Shown here: one piece after another, positions 1 to 9,995 of the stretch
How the letters are laid out: each line of letters opens with the position of its first letter
Numbering within the stretch: position 1 is the stretch's first letter
Assembly: GCF_009451885.1 (NCBI RefSeq)
Contig: NZ_WIAO01000039.1
Span: forward strand, 1 to 42,186
DNA: 42,186 bases
Source of the DNA: Glycomyces albidus
Lineage (GTDB): Bacteria; Actinomycetota; Actinomycetes; Mycobacteriales; Micromonosporaceae
Reading direction: 5' to 3'
Notes under the pieces: model-generated
What the model was told of the DNA's origin: nothing
Seen by the model: only the letters and a program-made list of their open reading frames with translations
Database searches by the model: none
Made by a program: the position numbers and the translations under genes

Positions 1-2
1 AC

Positions 3-80
3 CGTCAACGCCTACATTCGACCCTCGGCTACAAGACCCCCGCCGAGACCCTGGCCGAGTATTACGCTCGCGCCGCCTGA
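3..80 (+). pseudogene. C-terminal end of an IS3-family transposase (gene cut by window edge)
   Basis: Read from base 3, the frame gives RQRLHSTLGYKTPAETLAEY and ends at a TGA at 78-80. The pattern R-L-H-S-x-L-G-Y-x-(T/S)-P is the usual last block of the integrase (rve) core of IS3-family OrfB proteins, just before their C-terminus. The rest of the gene lies before base 1, so whether the element is intact cannot be seen. The element appears to sit inside the DUF222-HNH gene that follows. IS30 proteins have a loosely similar tail and are the main alternative. Confidence 0.6.
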
Positions 81-127
81 AACCCAACCGTTATGAGATC
101 CGCGTCCAAGATCCTTGCTACACCTCA
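81..127. mobile_element. Putative right end of the IS3-type element
   Basis: Between the transposase stop and the start of recognisable HNH-protein sequence lie 47 bases ending in CA at 126-127. Read from the outside on the other strand the end is TGAGGTGTAGCAAGGATC, with the terminal TG usual for IS3-family inverted repeats. The matching left end and the target duplication would be outside the window, so the boundary is inferred. Confidence 0.4.
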
Positions 128-998
128 GGGCCTGGGCGCTGGTGCGGGTGGGGGTCGTATTCCGCTGTTGGAGGGCCGCCCGGTGTCGGTGGCGAAAGCC
201 CGGCTGCTCGCGTGTGAGACGAATGTGCTGCCGGCCGTGTTCGACTACGCGGCCGGTGAAGCGGTCGAACTCGGGCGGACCGCGCGCCTACCGAACACGG
301 CGCTGCGGCGCAAGCTCGAACTCGAGCAGCCCGGCGGGTGCGCCTGGCACGGATGCGACCGGCCCGTCGCCTGGACCGAGGCCCACCACATCGTGCATTG
401 GGCCGACGGCGGCCCCACCGACGCCGACAACCTGATCCTGCTGTGCCGGTTCCACCACGGCCGCATCCACACCACCGGCTGGACCATCGACAAGACCGGC
501 CCCGGCCAAGCCCTCATCACCCACCACGACCACCCCGCCGACGCGGCCGTTACTCTCGGCGGCGCGACCGGGTGCGGCCAGGCCGGGCAAGGCCAGGGCG
601 GGCAGGCGGCGACCGGGACCGAGACTGCAACCGGGAACGGTTGCGGGTGTGTGGACTGGCGCACCGATGCCGACCTCGACACCGAGCATCACGGCTCGGA
701 CTGGGACGTCTTCGCGACCGGGCTCTACCGGACCGAATGGGCCGCCTCGATCAAGGCCGACCTCGACACCCGAGCCGAAGCAGTCCAGACCGAACGCGCC
801 CGCACCGCCATCAGACAGGCCAGAACCAAAGCGCGAGAACGATTCGGCACCAGCCAGCGGCCACCGCGCCCGGCACCACCCGCCGGCACCGCACCCCCCG
901 GCACCCGACCCACACCCAACCACCACCACCACGACACCCGCACCCCCCAACCAGCACACCACCCCCCACCCACCGACCCCGGCGAACCACCCTTCTGA
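93..998 (+). pseudogene. DUF222/HNH endonuclease, C-terminal half only, truncated by the IS element
   Basis: The family (REP13E12-like in mycobacteria) normally has about 250-300 residues of DUF222 before an HNH nuclease domain. Here only the C-terminal part remains. Residues 81-126 carry a complete HNH/zinc core: C83 and C88, the HH pair at 98-99, H102, N113, C118, HH 121-122 and H126. After residue 250 the protein becomes a Pro/His-rich low-complexity tail. The ATG at 93 lies within the putative IS end, so the first dozen residues are probably IS-derived and native sequence resumes near residue 12-13. The open frame could still make a 301-residue HNH protein if transcribed from the IS. Family function is DNA cleavage, but its biological role is not well established. 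It is followed directly by satellite DNA. Confidence 0.7.
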
Positions 999-1135
999 TC
1001 CGGCCCGGCGCTCACCCCGGGCCGCCCTCCACACGGGTCGTCCTCGGCACTGCAGAACTCCGGAGAACCCCGGCCCATGCAGCGCAGAACAGACGAACAG
1101 GACAGCCGAACCGGCGCCCGGTTCCGCCCTTCCCT

Positions 1136-2190
1136 GTCGCCGCCAAAAGACTTGGGCCCCGACGGCACCGGACTGCCGGCACCTCCACCCCGGCCCCGCA
1201 CACACCTTGTTGTCGCCGCTTCCAAACCGGAACCCGAACGGCACCCGACGGTCGAAGGCCGGGCGCCACCAGCCGCACCCGGCCCTCGCCACCAAACGCC
1301 CGCGCTCGCCCCCGCCGTCCCCCCGCCGCGATACCAAAATGCCGCGACACCCGCCCCGACCCACCACACCCACGGTGTCACCGCACAAAACCCGGACCCG
1401 GACAGCCCCGGACCCGGACCGCCTAAGAGGACGACGGACCGGAGAGCCGAACCGGCGCCCCGCCCCGCCCCTCTCCTTCGCCGCCAAACGACTTGGGCCC
1501 TGACGACACCGGACAGCCGGAGCACTGCCCCGGCCCTCCACCCCACCGAGAACCCCGGACCGCGATGAGGCGGGACGCCAAGCATTGCCCTGGTTCCACT
1601 ACTGCCGCCGAGAGACCCGGACCGCGACCAGGCGGACGGCCGGAGTCCTGGCCTGGCCCTCGACCGCCTGGTCGTCGCCGCCTTGAGACCCGAACCAAGG
1701 CGGCACCGGACAGCCGACACGTCCACCCCGGCCCAGCACACACCTTGTTGTCGCCGCTTCAAAACCAGAAGTTCAAAGGCACCGGACAGCCGAAGGCCCG
1801 GCGTCACCGTCCACTGCCGTGTCGTCGCCTCAAGACCCGCGCCCAGACGGCACCGGACCGCCGAACAGCTCGCCTCCGCCCCACACACACCCTGTTGTCG
1901 GCTTCAGAGCCGGAACCCGAACGGCACCCGACAGCCGGAGCAACCGCCGCGGACCACCACCGGCCTCGTCATCGCCGCCGAGGACCGCAAGCGTCCACCC
2001 CGTGAAAGCCGAAACCAGACCGGGCCTGACGGGAACCCTGTTGTCGCCGTTTAAGGACCCGCGACCATCCGTCACGGAAGCCGGACTCGGATCCGAACCG
2101 ATTGCAAACCTCGTTGTCACCGCTCGCTCAAGACCGCGACCGGCCGCGTCCCCAGACGAGGCCGCAGACGAGACCCCAGACGAGGCCCCA
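1136..2190. repeat. Degenerate satellite array, period about 73 bp, with dimeric higher-order units
   Basis: This fills the 1.2-kb gap between the HNH gene and the kinase gene. Units beginning GTCGCCGC (or a close variant) start at 1136, 1212, 1285, 1674, 1750, 1824, 1897, 1971, 2043 and 2116, which are steps of 72-76 bp. The part from about 1300 to 1660 is irregular, with unit starts near 1377, 1477 and 1602. Shared blocks are GACGGCACCGGACAGCCG in mid-unit and CACACACCTTGTT at the end of every second unit (before 1212, 1750 and 1897). This gives dimers of about 147-150 bp (1136-1284, 1674-1823, 1824-1970). Since 73 is not a multiple of 3, the same peptide recurs in all three frames and the long ORFs here are not genes. 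No promoter or gene was recognised. Confidence 0.8.
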
Positions 2191-2198
2191 GACCGGGC
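2149..2198. repeat. Short tandem repeats of about 12 bp after the kinase gene
   Basis: Four imperfect copies of CCAGACGAGGCC follow one another just beyond the 3' end of the kinase gene, at the edge of the satellite array. Nothing suggests a function; they may be a slippage product. Confidence 0.6.
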
Positions 2199-2202
2199 CG
2201 CA

Positions 2203-3732
<1,530 letters not shown>

Positions 3733-4014
3733 GGCGATCCTCGCAAGCTGGAGTCGGGTAGTGGGTCCGCCGAGGATCGCACTGGCCGCCATGTTTTGCT
3801 CACGCGAACGTCATGACGGCCGAGCGCGGCGGGAAGCCGGACGCGGGGGGCTGCCGTTGCGGGGTCGGCGATGCGGGTCTCTGGAGCGTTCCATGCCCAA
3901 CGAGCCGCCGGCGTCCCCGGCACGTGCGTGAGCGCCGTCCCCGGCGCGGTGCTCTCGGCGTGGTGGTCGCCGTGCGCAGCGCCCGGGGGTGCGTGCTGCG
4001 CCGAGTGAACGCGG

Positions 4015-4047
4015 AAGGGCGGCACCGCGGTCCGCGGTGCCGCCCTT
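4015..4047 (-). terminator. Hairpin after deoA
   Basis: A near-perfect palindrome (AAGGGCGGCACCGCGG, one base, then its complement) lies 11 bases beyond the deoA stop. There is no clear U-tract, as is usual for actinobacterial terminators. It ends the nucleoside operon. The rest of the gap to 3732 holds no recognisable gene. Confidence 0.7.
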
Positions 4048-4057
4048 GCGCGTCTGC

Positions 4058-5335
4058 TTACGCGGTGACGCGGTCGAGGATGATCGGGCCGCGGGGGGCC
4101 GGTTCGGTGCCGACCGCCCACTGGCCGGTCAGCGTCTCCTTGGCGGCCGCGAAGCGGTCGGGGGTGTCGGTGTGGAGGCGGAAGACCGGGTCGCCGGCCT
4201 GCACGGGTTCGCCGACGGCCTTGAGGATCTCGATGCCGGCGCCGAACTGGACGGGCTGGCCCTGGCGCTCGCGGCCGGCGCCGAGGCGCCAGGCGGCGAC
4301 GCCGACGGCGTAGGCGTCCATCTCGGTGACGTACCCGTCGGCGTCGGCGGTGACCTCCTCGGTCTCGCGGGCGGTCGGGAGCGGGGCGTCGGGGTCGCCG
4401 CCCTGGGCGGCGATCATGCTGCGCCACTTGTCCATCGCGCGGCCGTCCTGGAGTGCGGCGGCCGGGTCGGCGTCGGGCAGCCCGGCGGCGGCGAGCATCT
4501 CCTTCGCGAGGGCGACGGTGAGCTCGACGACGTCGGCGGGGCCGCCGCCGGCGAGGACTTCGACCGACTCGCGGACTTCGAGGGCGTTGCCGGCGGTGCG
4601 GCCCAGCGGGACCGACATGTCGGTGAGGAGCGCGCGGGTGTCGGTGCCGTGGTCGGTGCCGAGGCGGACCATGGTCTCGGCGAGCTCCTTCGCCTTCGCG
4701 AAGTCCTTCATGAAGGCGCCGGAGCCGACCTTGACGTCGAGGACGATCGCGTCGGCGCCCTCGGCGATCTTCTTGCACATGATGGAGGACGCGATCAGCG
4801 GAATGGACTCCACAGTGGAGGTGATGTCGCGGAGGGCGTACAGCTTCTTGTCGGCCGGGGCGAGGTCGCCGGTGGCCGCGCAGATGACCGCGCCGATCTC
4901 CTTGAGCTGCTTCAGGACCTGGTCCTCGGTGAGGTCCACGGTGAATCCGGGGACGGACTCGAGCTTGTCGAGGGTGCCGCCGGTGTGCCCGAGGCCCCGG
5001 CCGGAGAGCTGCGGGACGGCGACGTCGAAGGCCGCGACGAGCGGCGCGAGCGGGAGCGTGATCTTGTCGCCGACGCCGCCGGTGGAGTGCTTGTCCACGC
5101 ACGGCCTGCCGACCGAGGAGAGGTCGAGCGTGATCCCCGAGCGGATCATCGCGGCGGTCCAGTCGGCGATCTCGCGCGGCCGGGCCCCGTTCAGGAAGAT
5201 CGCCATCGCGAGCGCCGACATCTGCTCGTCCGCGACGGCGCCCTTCGTGTAGGCGTCGATGACCCAGTCGATCTGCGCGGTCGAGAGCTCGCCGCCGTCG
5301 CGTTTGGTGCGGATGACGTCCACAGCGGTGATCAT
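4058..5335 (-). CDS. deoA: Thymidine phosphorylase
   Basis: Phosphorolysis of thymidine or deoxyuridine to base plus deoxyribose-1-phosphate, in the cytosol. The family signature KHSTGGVGDK lies at about residues 82-91. The glycine-rich SGRGLGHTGGTLDKLES and the segment KVGSGAFMKD are also typical of nucleoside phosphorylase family 3. Length of about 425 residues is normal. The ATG at 5335 is preferred because the GAGGG ribosome site lies 7 bases upstream; the ATG at 5341 would be almost touching it. It is the last gene of the uptake/salvage operon, 79 bases after cdd. Family 3 also contains broader pyrimidine-nucleoside phosphorylases, so exact pyrimidine preference is inferred. Confidence 0.93.
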   Translation of the reverse strand: MITAVDVIRTKRDGGELSTAQIDWVIDAYTKGAVADEQMSALAMAIFLNGARPREIADWTAAMIRSGITLDLSSVGRPCVDKHSTGGVGDKITLPLAPLVAAFDVAVPQLSGRGLGHTGGTLDKLESVPGFTVDLTEDQVLKQLKEIGAVICAATGDLAPADKKLYALRDITSTVESIPLIASSIMCKKIAEGADAIVLDVKVGSGAFMKDFAKAKELAETMVRLGTDHGTDTRALLTDMSVPLGRTAGNALEVRESVEVLAGGGPADVVELTVALAKEMLAAAGLPDADPAAALQDGRAMDKWRSMIAAQGGDPDAPLPTARETEEVTADADGYVTEMDAYAVGVAAWRLGAGRERQGQPVQFGAGIEILKAVGEPVQAGDPVFRLHTDTPDRFAAAKETLTGQWAVGTEPAPRGPIILDRVTA

Positions 5336-5414
5336 TGGCATTCCCTCACTAGTCGGTGGAACCCGAACGGCACCGGGAGCGCCCCGAGGGGCGGTCGCGA
5401 TGCCGGGGGTCGAT

Positions 5415-5807
5415 TCAGTCGCCGGACAGGTGGTCGGGGCCGAACGCGCCGGGGAGCAGCGCCCCCACGGTCGTCGGCTCCGGCCGCTCGTCCACGAGGC
5501 AGTCCGGGCCGCCGTGCTCGAACAGGAGCTGGCGGCAGCGGCCGCAGGGGGTGAGGGGCTCCCCGGCGCCGTCGACGCAGGCGATCGCGACGAGCCGGCC
5601 GCCGCCGGTGGCGGCGAGCTGCGAGACCATGCCGCACTCGGCGCACAGCGTCAGGCCGTACGAGGCGTTCTCGACGTTGCAGCCGGAGACGATCCGGCCG
5701 TCGTCGACGAGCCCCGCCACGCCCACCGGGTACTTCGAGTACGGGACGTACGCGTGCCGCATGGCCTCGCGCGCCTTGCCGCGCAGGAGGTCCCAGTCGA
5801 TGTCCAT
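5415..5807 (-). CDS. cdd: Cytidine deaminase
   Basis: Converts cytidine and deoxycytidine to uridine and deoxyuridine, feeding the phosphorylase encoded next. The 130-residue length matches the small homotetrameric class. CNVENASYG (43-51) is the substrate loop. C55-A-E57 supplies one zinc ligand and the proton-shuttle Glu, and PCGRC (87-91) gives the other two zinc cysteines. It lies 13 bases after the second permease gene, inside the operon. The C-terminus (about residues 108-130) is slightly extended compared with minimal family members. Confidence 0.95.
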   Translation of the reverse strand: MDIDWDLLRGKAREAMRHAYVPYSKYPVGVAGLVDDGRIVSGCNVENASYGLTLCAECGMVSQLAATGGGRLVAIACVDGAGEPLTPCGRCRQLLFEHGGPDCLVDERPEPTTVGALLPGAFGPDHLSGD

Positions 5808-5820
5808 GTCGGTCCCCCGC

Positions 5821-7089
5821 CTACTTGTCGCCCGGGTTGTAGGGCACGCCGTCGGCCGCGGGGGCCTTGGCCTTGCCGATGAGGCCCGCCACGACCACGA
5901 GCGTGACCGCGTACGGGAGCATCTGGAGGAACTCGCCGGGCACGCCGGAGCCGGCGGCCGAGAGGTCGCGGGCGATCTGCGTCGTGAAGCCGAAGATCAG
6001 GGCCCCGGCGAGGACGCCGAGCGGGTTCCAGCGGCCCACGATCATGACCGCGAGCGCGACGAAGCCGAGCCCGGCGGTCATGTTCTTGTTGAACGCCAGG
6101 GAGTTCCCGAGGGTGAACCAGGCGCCGCCGAAGCCGGCGATGAGGCCGGCGGCGGTGACGTTCCAGTACCGGAGCCGGTTCACGTTGACGCCCATGGAGT
6201 CGGCGGCGGCGGGGTGCTCGCCGACGGCGCGGGTGCGCAGGCCCCAGCGGGTCCGGTAGAGCAGGAACCAGATGACGAACACCAGGAGCAGGCCGACGTA
6301 CACGAACAGCTTCTGCTGGAACAGGACCGGGCCGAGCACCGGGATGTCCGCGAGCGGGCCCCAGGAGATCACCGGGACCGAGAACGCGTCGTTGAACCCG
6401 TCGGCCTTCTTGAGCTGATCGTACATGAAGCTGGTGAAGCCGAGCGCGAGCAGGTTGAGGATGACGCCGACGACGACCTGGTTGACCTGGTACTTGGTGG
6501 CCAGGAGCGCGAGGAGCATCGTGGAGAGCGAGCCGGCGACCATGGCCGCGGCCATGCCGGCGTAGATGTTCCCGGTGATGTTCGCGGTCAGGACGCCGGT
6601 GAAGGCGCCCATGAGGAACTGGGCCTCGATGCCGATGTTGATGACGCCGGAGCGTTCGCAGACGACGCCCGAGAGGGCCCCGAAGATGTACGGCATCGAC
6701 AGGAACAGGGCGCCGGCGAGGATCGACTCCGCGCGGAAGACCGTGCCCTCCTGGGAGTAGGCCCAGAACAGCAGCGCGAGCGCGAACGCCGTCACGGCGA
6801 CCGCGGACGCGGGCTTGAACCGCCGCTGCGGGAGGCCGACGAGCATCCAGGCGCCGGCGGCGGCGCACAGGACGCCGAGGCCGAGGACCACGCCGAACGT
6901 GGGCGCCTCCCAGCTCGCGTCGGTCAGGGTCCGGTCGAACGCGATCGTGGTGGTGCGGCCGCCGAGCCAGGCGACCGCGGCGAGCACCAGGAGCAGGCCG
7001 AGGACGGCGTACGCGGCGCCGGCCTTCACGTGGCGGGCCGGGGCGCGGTCGTCGACGAGCGCCGGTGCGGGCGCGGTGTCCACTGCCAT
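5821..7089 (-). CDS. Nucleoside ABC transporter permease 2 (BPD_transp_2 family)
   Basis: An integral membrane subunit of a BmpA-type nucleoside importer (NupQ-/PnrD-like). It has an N-terminal helix (about 25-45), then the SMPYIFGALSGVVCERSGVI region and GIEAQFLMGAF typical of this permease family, and around ten hydrophobic helices overall. ATG at 7089 has GGTGA 5 bases upstream. An alternative GTG at 7098 overlaps the stop of the preceding gene as GTGA and would add three residues. In either case the genes are translationally coupled. It pairs with the permease encoded upstream to form the channel. Confidence 0.9.
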   Translation of the reverse strand: MAVDTAPAPALVDDRAPARHVKAGAAYAVLGLLLVLAAVAWLGGRTTTIAFDRTLTDASWEAPTFGVVLGLGVLCAAAGAWMLVGLPQRRFKPASAVAVTAFALALLFWAYSQEGTVFRAESILAGALFLSMPYIFGALSGVVCERSGVINIGIEAQFLMGAFTGVLTANITGNIYAGMAAAMVAGSLSTMLLALLATKYQVNQVVVGVILNLLALGFTSFMYDQLKKADGFNDAFSVPVISWGPLADIPVLGPVLFQQKLFVYVGLLLVFVIWFLLYRTRWGLRTRAVGEHPAAADSMGVNVNRLRYWNVTAAGLIAGFGGAWFTLGNSLAFNKNMTAGLGFVALAVMIVGRWNPLGVLAGALIFGFTTQIARDLSAAGSGVPGEFLQMLPYAVTLVVVAGLIGKAKAPAADGVPYNPGDK

Positions 7090-7094
7090 GGGGC

Positions 7095-8387
7095 TCACCA
7101 GCCTTTCGCTTCGAGGGTGACCAGGCCGCCGCGCGGCGTGCGCAGGTGCAGGATGGCCTTGACGAGCGCCGGTGCGGCGATGAAGAGCACGATCGTGGCC
7201 TGCAGCAGGGTCGAGATGTCGACCGGGACGTCCGGCTGGGCCGAGAGCGCGCCGGCCTTGAGCGCGCCGAACAGGAGCGCGGAGGCGACGATGCCGCCGG
7301 GGTTGGCGCGGCCGAGCAGGGCGACGGTGATGCCGCTGAAGCCGTAGTCGAGGGCCGTGTTGGTGGTGATGCCGCCGTTGGCGACGCCGAGCGCGAGGGC
7401 CGCGCCGCCGAGGCCGGCGAAGGCGCCCGCGGCGGCCATCGTGGTCGTGTAGGTCGAGCCGATGCGCATGCCGGCGGTCGCGGCGGCGTGCTCGTTGAAG
7501 CCGACGGCGCGGATGCGGAACCCGAACGTGGACTTCGACAGCAGCCACCACGTGAAGACCGCGGCGGCGAAGCCGATGATCAGCGCCAGGTTGACCCGCA
7601 GGGACGGGTTGAGCGAGGACAGGAGCGTCGGGAGGACCGCCGACTCCTCGACCGGTTTGGACACCAGGTCGGACTGGGTCTCGGAGTGGAGGAACGCCGT
7701 GCCGAGCGCCCACACCAGGAACAGGGCGGCGATGTTGTTCAGCATGATCGACGAGATGACCTCGTGCGCGCCGGTCGCGGCCTTGAGGACGCCGGGGACG
7801 GCGCCGAGGAGGCCCCCGGCGAGGCCGCCGGCGATGATCGCGAGCGGCAGGTGCAGCCAGATCGGCAGGTCGAGGGTGAAGCCGACGATGAGCGCGCCCA
7901 TCATGCCGAAGATGAGCTGGCCCTGGGCGCCGATGTTGAACAGGCCGGCGCGGAACGCGAGGCCGACGGCGAGGCCGGTGAAGATCAGCGGGGTCGCGTA
8001 CGTGAGCGTCTCCGAGATCGGCCGCAGGAGGTTCCCGAACTCGGCGTCGCCGGCCTGGTAGGACGCGAGGGTGTTGAAGTTGAGGATCGCGCCCTCGAAC
8101 AGGGCCGTGTAGGACTCGGCGACGAGGTCGCGGGAGGCGTACCAGGCGTCCTGGGGGCGGGCGAAGAAGTACGAGAACGTCGAGCGGGTGTACTCGTCGG
8201 ACACGATGAGGAGGATCGCTCCGATGAGGAACGCCAGGACCAGGGAGTAGATCGTGACCATGACCGAGTTCGCCTCGGTCAGGTAGCGGCCGAACAGCCG
8301 GATGAAGTTCGGCTTCGCCTCGTCGCCTTCGGTGTCCGGTGCGGGCGGCTCCGCCGGCGCTTCAGTCGTCGCGGTGCTGTCGCTCAC
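7095..8387 (-). CDS. Nucleoside ABC transporter permease 1 (BPD_transp_2 family)
   Basis: First permease of the same importer (NupP-/PnrC-like), 430 residues. A short acidic, Pro-rich cytosolic N-terminus precedes the first helix (about 43-65). The stretch TYATPLIFTGLAVGLAFRAG followed by LFNIGAQGQLI is characteristic of the family. The start is GTG at 8387, overlapping the ATPase stop as GTGA, with GGAGG 6 bases upstream. The downstream permease follows with coupling or overlap, so both subunits should be made in equal amounts. Confidence 0.92.
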   Translation of the reverse strand: MSDSTATTEAPAEPPAPDTEGDEAKPNFIRLFGRYLTEANSVMVTIYSLVLAFLIGAILLIVSDEYTRSTFSYFFARPQDAWYASRDLVAESYTALFEGAILNFNTLASYQAGDAEFGNLLRPISETLTYATPLIFTGLAVGLAFRAGLFNIGAQGQLIFGMMGALIVGFTLDLPIWLHLPLAIIAGGLAGGLLGAVPGVLKAATGAHEVISSIMLNNIAALFLVWALGTAFLHSETQSDLVSKPVEESAVLPTLLSSLNPSLRVNLALIIGFAAAVFTWWLLSKSTFGFRIRAVGFNEHAAATAGMRIGSTYTTTMAAAGAFAGLGGAALALGVANGGITTNTALDYGFSGITVALLGRANPGGIVASALLFGALKAGALSAQPDVPVDISTLLQATIVLFIAAPALVKAILHLRTPRGGLVTLEAKGW

Positions 8388-9958
8388 CGGTCACCTCCAT
8401 TGGCGTGCTCGTCGTTCGCGGGATGGTCGGGGTCGGTCGCGGGGCCGGGCCCGGCGTCGGCGGAGCCGCCGACCATGAGCCGGCCGATGACCTCGCGGGG
8501 CGTGTCGGGGTCGACCTCGCCGACGATGCGGCCGTTGTAGATCACGGCGATGCGGTCGGCGAGGGCGTAGATCTCGTCCAGTTCGGACGAGATGAGGAGG
8601 ATCCCGGTCCCGGTGTCGCGCTCGGCGACCAGGCGGGAGTGGATGAACTGGGAGGCGCCGACGTCGACGCCGCGGGTCGGCTGCGCCGCGACGAGGAACC
8701 GGCGGGGCCGGGAGAACTCGCGGGCGATGATGACCTTCTGCTGGTTGCCGCCCGACAGCGCCGAGGCGCTCTCCTCGGGCGACTGGGTGCGGATGTCGAA
8801 CTCGGCGATCGAGTCGACCGCGCGCCGGCGGACCGCGCCCGCGTCGACGACGCCGCCCTTCGCGAACGGCTCGTCCCGGTACTGGTTGAGGACGAGGTTC
8901 TCGGCGACGGAGAACTCCGAGACCAGGCCGTCGCGGCCCCGGTCCTCGGGGATGTAGCCGAGGCCGTCGGCGATCCGCTTCGCGGGGCCGCGGCCGTGCA
9001 CGTCCCGGCCGTCGACCGCGATGGACCCCGAGTCGGGCTTGACGAGGCCGAGGATCGCGCGGGCGAGCTCGGTCTGGCCGTTGCCCTCGACGCCCGCGAG
9101 GCCCACGATCTCGCCGGAGCGGACGGTGAGCTCGAGTCCGTCGAGGACCTTCACGCCCGCGTCGGAGACGACGGTGAGGTCCTTGACCTCCAGGCGCGGC
9201 TCGCCCGGCTCGGCGGGGGTCTTGTCGACCCGCAGCGACACGGCCCGGCCGACCATCGCCGAGGCCATCTCGGACTCCGACGCGGTCGGCTCGAGCTGGG
9301 CGACGACCTTGCCGCGCCGGATCACGGTGACCCGGTCGGCGACGGCCTGGACCTCTTTGAGCTTGTGCGAGATGAACAGGATCGACGTCCCCGCCTCGGC
9401 GAGGTTCCGCATGATCTGGAGCAGCTCGGCGATCTCGGCGGGCGTGAGCACCGCCGTCGGCTCGTCGAGGATGAGCAGCTGCGTCTCCGGCCCGGACAGG
9501 GCCTTGACGATCTCGACGCGCTGCTGGACCCCGACGGGCAGGTCCTCGCAGATCGCGTCGGGGTCGAGCCGGAGCCCGTACTGCTCCGACACGTCCAGGA
9601 CGGCCTGGCGCGCGGCCCGGGCCGAGAGCACCCCCGCACCGCGGGTGTGCTCCCGGCCGAGCTGCACGTTGTCGGCGACGCTGAAGGGACCGACGAGCTT
9701 GAAGTGCTGGTGCACCATCCCGATCCCGGCGGCGATCGCGTCGCCGGGGCCCGAGAAGGAGACCGGCTCCCCGTCGATGAGGATCTCCCCGCTGGTGGGC
9801 TGGAGGATCCCGTAGAGCATGTTCATGAGCGTCGACTTGCCCGCGCCGTTCTCGCCGAGGATGGCGTGGATCTGGCCGGGCTCGACCACCAGGTCGATGT
9901 CGTCGTCTGCGGTGAACGAGCCGAACCGCTTCGTCAGGCCCTTCAGTTCGAGTCGCAA
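8384..9958 (-). CDS. Nucleoside ABC transporter ATP-binding protein (two fused ATPase domains)
   Basis: A double nucleotide-binding subunit (NupO-/RbsA-like), 524 residues. The first half has Walker A GENGAGKST, Walker B LLILDEPTAVL and the H-loop SHK. The second half has GVEGNGQTE in place of a standard Walker A, the signature LSGGNQQK and then VAAQPTRGVD. Unequal halves of this kind are normal for the RbsA/MglA/NupO class. The start codon is TTG at 9958, with AAGGG 7 bases upstream; no better ATG precedes the Walker A. It lies 37 bases after the lipoprotein gene. Confidence 0.93.
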   Translation of the reverse strand: MRLELKGLTKRFGSFTADDDIDLVVEPGQIHAILGENGAGKSTLMNMLYGILQPTSGEILIDGEPVSFSGPGDAIAAGIGMVHQHFKLVGPFSVADNVQLGREHTRGAGVLSARAARQAVLDVSEQYGLRLDPDAICEDLPVGVQQRVEIVKALSGPETQLLILDEPTAVLTPAEIAELLQIMRNLAEAGTSILFISHKLKEVQAVADRVTVIRRGKVVAQLEPTASESEMASAMVGRAVSLRVDKTPAEPGEPRLEVKDLTVVSDAGVKVLDGLELTVRSGEIVGLAGVEGNGQTELARAILGLVKPDSGSIAVDGRDVHGRGPAKRIADGLGYIPEDRGRDGLVSEFSVAENLVLNQYRDEPFAKGGVVDAGAVRRRAVDSIAEFDIRTQSPEESASALSGGNQQKVIIAREFSRPRRFLVAAQPTRGVDVGASQFIHSRLVAERDTGTGILLISSELDEIYALADRIAVIYNGRIVGEVDPDTPREVIGRLMVGGSADAGPGPATDPDHPANDEHANGGDR

Positions 9959-9995
9959 TGCACGTCCCTTTGGAGTTGGGTGCCGGTGCGGCCGG

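Noticed and set aside
288..1888. Long minus-strand open frames of 387 and 417 codons
   Set aside because: They overlap the HNH gene and the satellite array, encode Gly/Arg/Pro-rich sequence without any known motif, and their repeated peptides reflect the DNA repeats, which shift frame every unit.
649..2054. Plus-strand open frames inside the satellite array
   Set aside because: The same peptide strings (PHTPCCR-like) appear in different frames because the repeat period is not a multiple of three; no ribosome sites or protein families.
1136..2190. CRISPR array
   Set aside because: Units are degenerate throughout; there is no pattern of identical repeats separated by unrelated spacers of constant length, and no cas genes.
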